From Bretschneidera sinensis (taxonomy: Eukaryota; Streptophyta; Magnoliopsida; Brassicales; Akaniaceae), in the NCBI GenBank assembly GCA_023935145.1, contig CM043699.1, positions 73,799,138 through 73,863,137 on the forward strand: 64,000 nt of DNA, read 5' to 3'. The translations under genes and the position numbers were made by a program. Under the pieces are notes generated by a model, which saw nothing but the letters and a program-made list of their open reading frames with translations, did no database searches and was not told where the DNA came from. How positions within the stretch are numbered: position 1 is the first letter of the stretch; the number at the start of each line of letters is the position of its first letter. Below, piece by piece: positions 1 to 11,200 of the stretch.

Positions 1-1774
1 CAAGAGAACCTTCCTCATCCCAAGGAACTAGTTGATCCATACCTTGATAAGCCTTTCTACTGGGAGATGAATTCTTTTTAGTACATTTTCCTTCAGAGAT
101 TTCACCTTCACTATTATTTGTCCTCTGAGCAGGTCTAGGTCGTGGTAGCAATATAAAATCATGTTTTTTTACTTTTCTGTTGCCTGTACTACCAGCCATT
201 TTAGGTTTGTCAGCCTTTTTCCCCTGCCTCCACGGACAACTTGGTGCAGCCATGAGACCTTGCACAAGTATTCTGTTTGATACATCTTCCAGACCATTGG
301 AATCTTCCTCTTGCAATTGATTCTTCAAGCCAGATAGATCTGAAAAAATTCTCCCAAGACTTTTTCCTTCTGGGTAAACCACAATATCCTTCACCAGATT
401 TTCCTCCAAATGTCCAACATTCTTGCCGCCTGTTTTAGTGACTGTCTCAGTCTTATGATCAAACCCATATTTATTAGTTCCACAAGGAGATTTCATGCTC
501 TTTTCTTTTGCATCTACCTGAGCCACCTTCATCTCCTCCCCAGAAGTTGTTCCAAATTCACCATACTTCCTCCTTTCTTTAGCAGCAAGGCCTTCAGATT
601 CAGGTTGAACTTTATCTCCAGTCCGTGTAGCAACATCACCTTCCACTTCGCTCTTGTGAGCGCCTCCATCTTGAACATCCTGTCTCATTCCTTTCACATC
701 AGTCATTATTGTCATGTCTACATTAACAGACTTTTTCCGCTCCAAACTTTTTTTCTTTGCAGAAGCAACAACTTTGATGCTCTCTTCCCTACTAAGACAA
801 AGAGAATTTGTTCCAACACATGGAGGGAAGTCTCTGACAGCAGAAACCCTTCTTCGAGGAGGATAATTTCTAGTTGAACCCTTATCTAAACCACTGCCGG
901 GTGAAACAATGGGTAAACCAGGTGGTGACCAGGACTTCAAATCAGTTTGGGAAGCAATCTCTTCCTTTGAATCAGCACCATCGACCTGATGTGATTGCTT
1001 TGACACATCAAAGATTTCACTAGATTCAAGCTCTGGCAAAGGCATCCCTGGAGATTCAGCTTTCAACAACTCAAACCCATCAAGCTGATGTGCATCCCGT
1101 GACACAATAAAAAGTTCACCATGTTCAAGCTCTGAGAATGGCTTTTGACTAGGTTCAAAGATTTCACCAGATTCAAGCTCTGGGAATGGCTTTTGAGTAG
1201 GTTCAAAGATTTCACCAGATTCAAGCCCATAAACATGATGAAGATTCTTTGGAGCATCAGGAGTTTCACCGGGATTAAGCTCTTGCAAAGGCATCCCCGC
1301 AAACTCAGCTTTCATCAATTCAGGCCCATAAACCTGATGAGAAGTATTTGGTGCATCATAAGTTTCACCAGGTTTAAGCTCTTGCAACGGCATCCCGGTA
1401 GACTCAGCTTTCATAAGTTCAAGCCCATCCACCTGATCAGATGCTAACATCGGCTTTCGTACCATGAAATCAAAATTATTTTGTTGTTGTAGCATCTCTC
1501 TCGATACCGAACTTTGTGCCACCTCTTGAGAAGGGGACTCAACCCCAGCACCAGAAGGTTTAACACAATCAATCCCTTTTACATCATCACTCCTATCCCC
1601 ATTGACTGAATTCTCAACGGTGACAGCGCAAGCCGCTTCTTCCCCTGATTTCAAATTGATATGAGTAGCAAAGCATCCACACCCAGGTGGGAAATCTCGG
1701 ATTGCAGAAACTCTACGCCGCTTATGTTTGGGTGGACTCACATGAGCAGCACGATGACCATTCTCCATTGGCAT
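1..1774 (-). CDS. SUVH5/SUVH6-type histone H3K9 methyltransferase, N-terminal part, cut by the window edge
   Basis: The minus-strand frame is open from ATG at 1774 (a second ATG at 1768) to the left edge, about 591 codons without an intron. Proteins of this family bind methylated DNA through an SRA/YDG domain and methylate histone H3 lysine 9 through a SET domain in the nucleus; both domains should lie beyond the edge. The call rests on the basic motif RRRVSAIRDFPPGCG near residues 18-34, its second copy RRRVSAVRDFPP near 303-316, and LMAAPSCPWRQG near 505, which I recognise as landmarks of the SUVH5/6 N-terminus. The middle (about residues 110-250) is built of acidic repeats such as GMPLQEL and ESGEIFEP. 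I chose the 1774 start because the reading frame upstream has no ATG that looks better and a splice acceptor seems to lie just before it. Assignment to SUVH5 rather than SUVH6 is not possible from this part. Confidence 0.85.
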   Translation of the reverse strand, partial: MPMENGHRAAHVSPPKHKRRRVSAIRDFPPGCGCFATHINLKSGEEAACAVTVENSVNGDRSDDVKGIDCVKPSGAGVESPSQEVAQSSVSREMLQQQNNFDFMVRKPMLASDQVDGLELMKAESTGMPLQELKPGETYDAPNTSHQVYGPELMKAEFAGMPLQELNPGETPDAPKNLHHVYGLESGEIFEPTQKPFPELESGEIFEPSQKPFSELEHGELFIVSRDAHQLDGFELLKAESPGMPLPELESSEIFDVSKQSHQVDGADSKEEIASQTDLKSWSPPGLPIVSPGSGLDKGSTRNYPPRRRVSAVRDFPPCVGTNSLCLSREESIKVVASAKKKSLERKKSVNVDMTIMTDVKGMRQDVQDGGAHKSEVEGDVATRTGDKVQPESEGLAAKERRKYGEFGTTSGEEMKVAQVDAKEKSMKSPCGTNKYGFDHKTETVTKTGGKNVGHLEENLVKDIVVYPEGKSLGRIFSDLSGLKNQLQEEDSNGLEDVSNRILVQGLMAAPSCPWRQGKKADKPKMAGSTGNRKVKKHDFILLPRPRPAQRTNNSEGEISEGKCTKKNSSPSRKAYQGMDQLVPWDEEGSL

Positions 1775-3100
1775 TCTTCCTAATCTCCCCTCCAAATGAC
1801 TACCATGACTCTGTATGTACCATGTTGTCCACAACCCCCATTTCAATTCATAGAACAAAATAACAAAAGTTCTCAAGTACAACATAAAATCAAAATAATT
1901 TTCAACAGAGTGCAGTTAGTTCCAATTATTTAGCAACACACAAGCCTAATTCTCTGTTTGAGACCATAAATCCCAAGAAAAGAAAAGACTTCCAATCTCA
2001 TTATTAATAAAATAATCTTCATGATGTAATTGAAAATATAACAACAAATAACCTAAAGTACTGTTTGTTTGACATGAGAAACCAGCAAAAACTATTAGAG
2101 AAGTACAGTATCCTGGGTCACGTTTGATATGCCGTTTTGGTTTCTCCAGCTCAGACAATAAAATACTAAAGGCTTAAAAGTTTTTATATTAATTTTATTT
2201 TTATGCATTTTCTCAAAACTGAACTGTATCAATAACTCCACACTCGTACCCCAACATAAGAATGAAAGGGTAAGGAAACCCCTGCCAAGATTCAATCAAA
2301 ACTGAATGCAGAATGCATGCATCAAACGATACGACATGAAGAAAAAAATTATCACCAAATCATCTATTGGCTCCCAGAGGATTAACGTAATGAAACCAAA
2401 TTATGATGTAATTTGGGCAATATACACGTACATAAATCTTAATATCCCAATCCCAGAATGAAAATGTAATAATCAAATGGTCGCAATATTTAATCATCCT
2501 TCAATTTTCTTGTGTGCCAAACAGAACCGGAAGAAACTCAAACTCAGTATTCAGCATAAGAACAAATGAGAAATGAAACTAATGTTCAAAAATCTTTCAA
2601 AACAGAATGAATACACAAAATAAAATCACATGCTAACAAATTCAAAAATAAAAAACGAAGACATTGTTTACTTATAAAAAGAAATAAAAGTAAAGTAATG
2701 TTACCATTTACGCTCTCTTATGTATATTTTCTAATTGTTCAAGATCCCGGATAATGAAAACAAGCTGATATTCATCGGTGATATAATCCTTTCCCCACAT
2801 TTTCTCGATAACCAAACAGAAATTTAATCATTAGACTACAAATCAAGTAATTAGTTCAAAATTTACCGGGAAATCTTCGCTTAAGAACAACCTTGAAGAA
2901 AATAGCGTTGAAGCAAAAGAGAACGACTATAATGATAAAGCAATCAAATTAACAGAATCATCACAAAACTTAATGAAAAGGGGTTTGTCAAGGGAAACAA
3001 CGGTCACGAAAGGTTAGGTTTGGGTGGCACGTTGAAGTTGAAGGTTTTCGTGGAAAGTGGGGAGAAAGGACAGTGGAGGAGGAAAATTATACTCCATTAA
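1775..3100 (-). promoter_or_regulatory. 5' leader and promoter side of the SUVH gene, with a probable leader intron
   Basis: No long frame lies here. A plausible donor (ATG followed by GTAAC, around 2702-2707 on the minus strand) and a plausible acceptor (ACATACAG, close to 1808) would define a leader intron of about 0.9 kb. This AT-rich stretch fits an intron, and SUVH genes often have introns only in the leader, but that is family knowledge rather than proof. Transcription would begin near 2,900-3,100; I saw no clear TATA box. Confidence 0.4.
2708..2800 (-). promoter_or_regulatory. 30-codon upstream ORF in the SUVH leader
   Basis: ATG at 2800 opens a 30-codon frame ending in TAA at 2708-2710, directly before the probable leader-intron donor. 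The peptide starts MWGKDYITDEYQ and is charged near its end. It is not a family I recognise. If the leader reading is right, it could lower translation of the main frame; a chance ORF is equally possible. Confidence 0.3.
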
Positions 3101-3109
3101 GGCGTGTAC

Positions 3110-4400
3110 CGTTGGTGTTTATGGGTTCGGTTTCCATCTTCACTCAGTTTTTGCCGATATCCAGACAACTTGAGTGGAAAAAAAAGCAGTACAGTTGAAC
3201 CGTCGATAGCTATCAAACCAGACGTCACCAAATAAATGACTGCTTGAATCCGGTTTTGGATCATAAAGACTCCACCTACCTTGTAATAGGTGGGTCTTAC
3301 CCTTGGCGGTAATATATTTAAGAAGTTATTTTATCGAATATATTTTTTTTTAAGATTTAAAATTGGTGGCATGGACTAAATGTCTTGTCTAAGCCAAAAA
3401 AAAAAAAAAAAACTTAACCCGAATAATCACGACAAATGATGTTTGAAACGAGGTTTGATATTTAATTTAAAAATTATTTTTAAAAAAAATATTTTCATTG
3501 TGCTTCATTGTTTACACAATATAAAATTTATTTTAATTGTGTTGAATTAATATCTAAAAATTAATAATTAAAATTTAACCACACATTAATCTATTAAAAA
3601 TTCATAATGAATTGCAAATCTTTTTATTATTATTTTAATATTTTAACATTATGCTTAATTTCATACTATTAAAACTAATTTATTTTTTAAAAAAAATTTG
3701 TAAAATTCATTAAGTTATTGTCTTTTAAATAATAATAATTAAAAGAGTTTCATGTCATTATGTTTCTCTTATTTAAATTAATATTTAATTTTTTTAATAA
3801 CTAGATTATGATAATATATAAAATGATTGTGTTAATTTATTATCTTTTAAATGCTACAATTGCATATTGCACTTTTCAACATATAAAAATTACATTTCTT
3901 TGTACGATAAATGTAACTGATTTTTTTCAAATAAAAAATGTTAATTCAACATTCAAAAATTAAAAATAAATTTCATGTTGGATAAACAATGAAACAATGA
4001 AAAAAAATCTTTATAAGAATATCTTTTTAGTACCTCAACAAAAAGAAGGATATTTTTTAAAAACATTTTTTCAAAAAAAATAACATTTAAGAATTTCATT
4101 TGATAACTCCTGATGAAAACTTTCCAACAAAACTGATGGTGTATTTTTTCAATCCACCGTTATTTTGATATAATAAAAAAACTTTGAAATTGAAAAAATT
4201 AATTCAATAATTTTATTTATTTATCAAATTATCTTTTTATTTGTGTAAATCTTAATTTTTTATTTTTCAAATATTAACATGTCATTTTTTATTAAAAAAA
4301 ATGTACTTTTAACAGGAATAAAATAATGGAAACCGAACCTGTAAAACACAAAGTCAAAACAGCATCTATGGTTACTAATTACAACACTTCACATGCGTCT
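3110..4400. other. AT-rich intergenic stretch, no gene seen
   Basis: Strongly A/T-rich, with a poly-A run near 3,398-3,411 and many short homopolymers. No frame, splice pattern or terminal repeat stands out on either strand. Confidence 0.6.
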
Positions 4401-4564
4401 ATTTTCGGATGATTAGGGTAGGAAGAGCAATAATGGTCAAGTTGGTGTGACCTTCGAAAGATCAAGCAATTACTTTCCAATTCCAGAATCTACTTGTTGA
4501 GTAGTTAAGAATCAAAACTTATACAATCGCGAAAGAAATGGAATGAGAGAAAACTGAAAGTGCA

Positions 4565-4873
4565 ATGTTCAGTTTAAATGTTTGCAATGCTTGGCTCCTC
4601 CTGTATCCTAGGCTCCATGTTTCAGTCAGTTATAAAACACAGCCTCAACACATTGAAGGACAGGAGATGGTTTATTCATTTCACTCAAGAAGCAGAACAA
4701 TAATGGTTGATTCAACTGCTTCACTTTTTACATGCAACAGGAGGATCGCCTCATCTAAAACCTCAGTGCAGTGTGTGCAAGGGAAAAAAGAAGAGCCCCC
4801 TCCCTCATGGGGAGTCAAACTGAGTCCAAGGATTAATGCTTTCAAAGATAACCTGCAGTTAACATGGACATAA
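4565..4873 (+). CDS. Unrecognised 102-codon ORF, doubtful
   Basis: An ATG-to-TAA frame of 102 codons lies in a stretch of more balanced composition than its surroundings, downstream of the CLPR4 3' end and on the opposite strand. The product has no signal peptide, membrane segment or motif I recognise. It could be a chance frame, part of a non-coding transcript, or an exon of an unseen gene. I give it little weight. Confidence 0.12.
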   Translation: MFSLNVCNAWLLLYPRLHVSVSYKTQPQHIEGQEMVYSFHSRSRTIMVDSTASLFTCNRRIASSKTSVQCVQGKKEEPPPSWGVKLSPRINAFKDNLQLTWT

Positions 4874-5118
4874 AAAATAAAAATAAAAGAGATTTTGGCG
4901 CCCCAAATGACTACTGTCTCAGTACCATCAAATTGCTAAACGACATACAAGATATAATGCACGGAATCATGAGTGTCGTAAAGGAGTTCAGAAGGAAAGT
5001 ATGCATTCTTTAATAAACATCGCCAGTACAAAAAGGGTCCAATCACTGTTATCCAAGGGCTATTATGTAAAATCCAGTAAAGTGATTTAATCATCATAAA
5101 ATTTTATGATCTGACAAT

Positions 5119-5191
5119 GGCCATGTTTGGGGAGTCATTTAAGCCAACTTAAAGCAAGTTGGCTTAAATGACAACAAGGCAAAACATGGCC
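5119..5191. repeat. 73 bp near-perfect inverted repeat (short MITE-like hairpin)
   Basis: GGCCATGTTT at the left pairs with AAAACATGGCC at the right, and AGTCATTTAAGCCAACTT pairs with AAGTTGGCTTAAATGAC in the middle, leaving a loop of only a few bases. It sits just downstream of the CLPR4 stop, so it could be in the 3' UTR. The core TTTAAGCC..GGCTTAAA recurs in the larger inverted-repeat element at 49,964-50,213. I saw no target duplication. Confidence 0.6.
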
Positions 5192-5254
5192 GATGACTTG
5201 CAGTTTTGCTTTACCTGAATACTCTTAGCGATTACAAGCCAAATTCTTCCACAT

Positions 5255-8200
5255 TCAAATAAGTTGTGCTTTTTTCAGGTCAGAAACAACTCCTCGGTCT
5301 TTAGTGCTTCTTTCATTGTATAGTACCTGCAGACAATTAATGGAAAAGATATTGTAGTAAGTAACAGGAAAAAAACACTATGCTAGGTCAGACGACTCTT
5401 CTGGCTTAAGCCCAAAAAAAATTACTCTTCTGACTAAAGGTACCTTATCTATGATGCCATATTCAACAGCCTCACTGGGACTAAAGTATTTTGGCCGCCT
5501 GATGTCAGCTTCAATCTGCTCAGGTGATTTCCCAATATGCTTCGCATAGAGCTTGACCTTGACCATAAAATAGATGATAAAAACGTTATTAGTCATATAA
5601 GCTTGCACGTATTGGATATGGGAAATCAAAGTTGGAAAATTCTGTCAGTCCTGATCCAAAAGGTTAATGCAAGTAAATAAATCCTGTCAGTCAAGCACAG
5701 ACAACGCGAAAGTATTTTTCAGCAGAATTCAACCAACATTTTCATCAGTAAATTGATAAGATACCTTAAATTACCTTTCTTTTGTTAAAAAAATAAGAAG
5801 AAGAAACTATGGTCCTCTTTTTGTTTAATTCTTTTCCAATTATCAGATAGGTAAAGTATTCACTTAGCATCTGATTTGGGGGATTCACTTCAGATATATT
5901 TTTAAGGAGAGAAAGCGTTTTCAGATGTAATTAGAAAACTAGAATTGACTTCACGTGGTGCAAGGCAGCTAGAAATCAAAGAAATAGTTGCCAAGAATCA
6001 AACAGGAGAAGAACAAAGTGAAAGAGCTTCTAGGCATCACTTACATACACTTACAGTTATGGGGTTGTGTGTGCATGTTCCATTTGGGAAGGAGGGGGCC
6101 AACGGCTGAGCAATGATCAATGACATTATCATAGGTCCACAAATCCAAACAATGAATAAATTAACGTCCTTCCAAACAATGCAAGGGCATATACATCAGC
6201 TGACCCATTTAACAAATATTATATATGTTTCTTGCTACTTCCAATATCCATAAATTTATATGAATCTGAATATAGGTGACCTCAAAATTGAAGTTCTGGT
6301 CATCCTTCAGAATAGTTGAGAAAAATTATGACCAAACACACCTAACAGAAGAATGCAGAAGGAATTTAAGGACAAAATGTGGCATCACAGATTATTGGTC
6401 TTACCAATTCTGCCTTCACATTCTTCACTTCTTTTCTTGCTATTTCAATATCTGTTGCTTGACCTTGAAATCTCGCAATTGGCTGCAGATTGGTAGAGAA
6501 AAAATATAAAAAATTTCATCAGAATTTAAAACCTCGTTTAACACTCGGGTCAACATGTGGCTCTAAGTTCATGGCAACAAAATGGCTTAAAGTGTTAAAA
6601 GATAATTGTCTAGAAAGAACCTGCTTTATCATGATAGTTGAGGAGGGCAAAGCAGAACGATTCCCCTTAGCACCAGCAGCCAAAAGTAAGGCAGCTTCCC
6701 CCCAAGCATTCCCAACAGATAGAGTAAATATAGGTGGCTTGACATACCTGCCATCAAAGAAAATAGATCAGTCAGAAACTAAAAGTAGACTTCAGAAACC
6801 CCTATAGAATTATAAGAAGGCATCAAGAAGACTGTAACCCAGTTTAGTTAACAATCAACATGTATAACAGAGTAAAGAAATTCAATTAATATATAAATCA
6901 ATACAGTTGTCACAATAAGATAACTCCTAACTCCCCCTTCCAAGCCAACATAATAAGAAAAAAAATAGGTTACTAAGTTTCTGTGGAAGCTCAATAAGCA
7001 TATGGCTAAACTAAATGGACTAATAAGATGCAACTGGCAGTTAATACCATTGAAGGTGTAGAAAATTTAGGGCAAAGTAATCCCTTTCCATAATACACCT
7101 CATTCTAGGTTGCGTCGATATTGGTGGAGAGAATTCCTTTTATTAAATCAGTCTTGCCACGGGTAACCCTTCAAACCAGGTTTTGAAAATTTGTCTGAGC
7201 TGTCGATAATTGTTTTGATAGTTATGATAAAATTAATTAGTTAACCCAGGTCAAGCTTTTCCAGATGTATTAAGAATCATTTGTTTTCTTGAACTAAAGA
7301 CGATTTTATGAAAAACTTTAATTCAGTTGGGCAAAAAATAAACAAAGATGACAGAAGTAGGTGCATGTGATTTCAGGGAGTAGGTTTCTTTTCTTCTTTT
7401 CTTTCTTATTTCTTATTTCTTTTTCATTTACCTTCTTGGAGGAATCTGCAAGTTGACACAACGCAGAAGCCATGCAAAAGCAGTTGATAAAAACTTGATT
7501 GTCAAAGTTAAGTCCAAAGAGTAGCATGGGAACAAAGGGCAAAGGGTTCTAGAGAACGAGTCTGAAATTCCCGCAGATTATGAACTTTTCAGAAAATTAA
7601 CAGTGAAATAAGACATAATGGAGAAAAGGATGAAGATTAATGACCCCATAACATCATAAATTGCAAAAGCCTCTGTCTCATAACCCAACTTCTCACCACC
7701 CTGGAAAAAAAGGACAAAATTTTATTAATAGAATTAATCATCATATGGCAATTTTGCTTGTATCTTATATGTAAAGTTCTTGCATAATACTGGAAAAGGT
7801 AGATAAAGGAAGGTTTAGAAAAATAATGCTTATTAATTCAAGCAATAATTTCAAAGGAAAATGTTTTCTTTTCTTAGTAATTCCATTCATCTGACGAGCC
7901 CTTCCCACCACCGCTATGATACCACCCTGCCAACAATGGCAGAGCCTTAGATATGAAAGAACATCAATTACTATCAGCTCTAACACTATAATTAAAAAGA
8001 CAACAAAAACAAGGATCCCTTGACCAACACCAGCACGTGCAGTCATCATCAGCAGCTCCTACAATATATATATATATATATAAGTATCTCCGACAACATT
8101 GCTACTAGTATCATCTCCATCAACAAAAGCACTCTACAGCTGATGTTACTAGCTTCTCTCATTGCTACTGGTGCTCCTTCCAGCTCCATAGCCATTACTG

Positions 8201-11200
8201 GTGTTAACTAGTCAATGTCATCACTAGAAAACATGACTTGCTCTTTTTCATATATTAACATTTGTACCATAATCTGCTAAGCACCTCCTAGGTAAAGATG
8301 GTAATATATACACACACACACGCCGGGAGGCATGCATGTGCAAGTACAGAAGCACATGTGCAAATTATGCATACGTTCAATCATACTTGGCTTTTGATAT
8401 GCCATAGTTCCATTCCAAAAATACATCTATCTCAGATACACACAAAGAATGTGGGGGAATATCTGTAACCACTTATATTTTACAAGGATACTTAAAAAAA
8501 AATGTATATAAAAAATCAAATACATGGGCAAAGCGAAGATCATGGTTTCAAGTTATATTCTTAACTTCCATAAATTACCCACAAGCCCCAATGGACCTAT
8601 AGAGTTATTAGGACAATAATTGAAGAGTATGGGCTGCACCTATCTTTGACACTCCACAACCAACACTTGTACAAAAGGCACCAATGGGGTGCAACTACTG
8701 CAGAACGAAAACTTGGACACTTGCAACAACAAATTATGTATTGTATGGATAATTGACACCAGCAAAATCTGGTCCTACTAAGTGTCCTAATTAGTGCTCA
8801 GTCCCACTAAGATGCCAACAACTTGATTTTTTTTTTCAAATGGTACTCAAAAGTCAAAACTTTTACTCCCTCGGTCCCATATTGTTTGTTTTGTTTCACT
8901 ATTCATCCAATAAAATGATTATCTTTTGTCAATTTTAAATTAATAATTTTTGAAAATTTTTTAAAATATACTTTCATAGAGTATATTTGTTTCTAAAAAG
9001 TTTTTTCACAATTTTAATTCAAGAAAATATATAAGAAAAATAAAGGTCAAAATTACATAAAAATCAAAATCGACAAACAATATGGGACGGAGGGAGTACT
9101 ACACTTTTTTCTTTCTCCTTGATTTCTTTCAAGGGAGATATGGGAGATAACATGTTTCTTCTAATTTTCTTGTATTGTCACAATTGTAAAATCAATTGCA
9201 TCCATTGTTATTGACATGTCCTCTGTGATCTTAAAATGCCAATGTGATGAAGAAAATTAGAACTTTGACATGACAATTAAATATGGCAACTGTTATTGTC
9301 ACAATTGTAAAATGTTTTGAACTTTTGACCTGAGAATCAAATTTCAAAACAAAACTGCAATTTCAAGGCTTCTCTTGTGACGTATCATATCATATACTAT
9401 TTCATTGGCATGCATCAGGTGGTTGAATTAGACAATGAAATGAAAAAACTGAGCTGGCCTTCTTCCCCCCCCCCCCCCCCCTGCTATAACTTATATTAGC
9501 CTGCCTAAAAGTTCAGAAAATTAAAGAGGCAAAAATGTTCAAATTTGATAATGTATTGTCACAATTGTAAAATGAATTGCATCCATTGTTATTGACATGT
9601 TCTCTGTGATCTTAAAATGCCAATGTGATGAAGAAAATTAGAACTTTGACATGACAATTAAATATGGCAACTGTTATTGTCACAATTGTAAAATGTTTTG
9701 AACTTTTGACCTGAGAATCAAAGTTCAAAACAAAGCTGCAATTTCAAGGCTTCTCTTGTGACGTATCATATCATATACTATTTCATTGGCATGCATCAGG
9801 TGGTTGAATTAGACAATGAACTGAAAAAACTGAGCTGGCCTTCTTCCCCCCCCCCCCCCCCCCCCTCCCGCTATAACTTATATTAGCCTGCCTAAAAGTT
9901 CAGAAAATTAAAGAGGCAAAAATGTTCAAATTTGATAGTGTCAATGTTGTTCCTTTTCCCCTCACTATTTCTCTATACAAAAATGCAGCATCTTTTTCTG
10001 CTTACAAAGTTCTACAATCATTTAATCATTTATTAAACTTCCACAAAATGTTTGCCCAAACGTCTCGCACATAGCATTGCCCAAGATTGCACCATGATAA
10101 AAGATCTTAGTAAAAAAAATTTAACTTTTCAGGTTGAATTCTAAATAGAAATTCAGGATAGAAATAAAAAGGGAAAGTAAATCCCTGACCGGTGTATACA
10201 TAACATAACCAATCTCTGAATTGACCAGTGTGTACATAACATAACCAATCTCTGAATTGCAAACCTTATGAATTTACTCATTCGAGATTAATATTGCTCG
10301 TACATCCAAAATTTAGATTCAAGAAGAATATTTACAGGAAAATTTCCAGACTAGCTAAACAAAATAAATAACACAGTTTACTTAATTTTAAAAAAGACAC
10401 AGTTTACCTTCGTTGTTCCAGTTGAGTTTATGTATAGGTAGATAGGCTTTTCAGCATCTTCGTACTGAAGATAAAGAAATTCAGCTAGTATCAACTCTGT
10501 GACAGAAGGAACAAGAGACATTCCCAAGTAAACAATTCGATTCTTATATAAGTAAGATGCTAAGTCAGGAGGAGGTTGCTCCCATGCGCTTCCCCTTGAG
10601 AAAGGAATAACCTGCCCAAGAAAGTATGGCATAAAATTAAATGGAAACCATTAATATGCAAAAAATATCAAAAAAGAAAAAACATAAAGGAACAAATGAT
10701 GCAAATTAATTGGAAATCAGATCAAGAGATTCAAGAATAAATTAATATAATCATACACTTCATCTTTTCATATTGTAATATACTTTCACAACCAATCTTA
10801 AAATTGCATAAAAGTGTGATATTTGAACGGTATGTTTAGGTTTAAACTGACAATAGAGAACAATTTTTTTTATATGTAAAATTGTATTCAAAACATCAAG
10901 GGGGTGCAACCCACGGAGAAAGACTATCTACACGATAGTAATTCCAAAAAATCTAAGAGACCTACATCATTCTGCAAAATTTTCTCTTCAAACCAAAATT
11001 AAGAGTATTGAACCAACTATCTCTAATCACTTCAATAGGCCTCTCTTTGCACTTAAAAGCTCTTCGATTCCTTTCATTCCACACAAGCAAAAAAATAGAT
11101 AGGAGAATCAAAGAGTAAGCCTTTTTAACCTCTTTTGAAGCACATATACCACTCCAAGCCCACACTTCATCTCTCACGGAGCTAGCAACCACCCAAGAAA

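Noticed and set aside
1131..1228. Spaced short repeats that might suggest a CRISPR array
   Set aside because: They are coding repeats of 48 bp in a plant gene with no unique spacers.
1145..1447. Plus-strand frame of 100 codons in the SUVH region
   Set aside because: It is the antisense reading of the acidic repeats of the SUVH protein, and its apparent repeats only mirror those.
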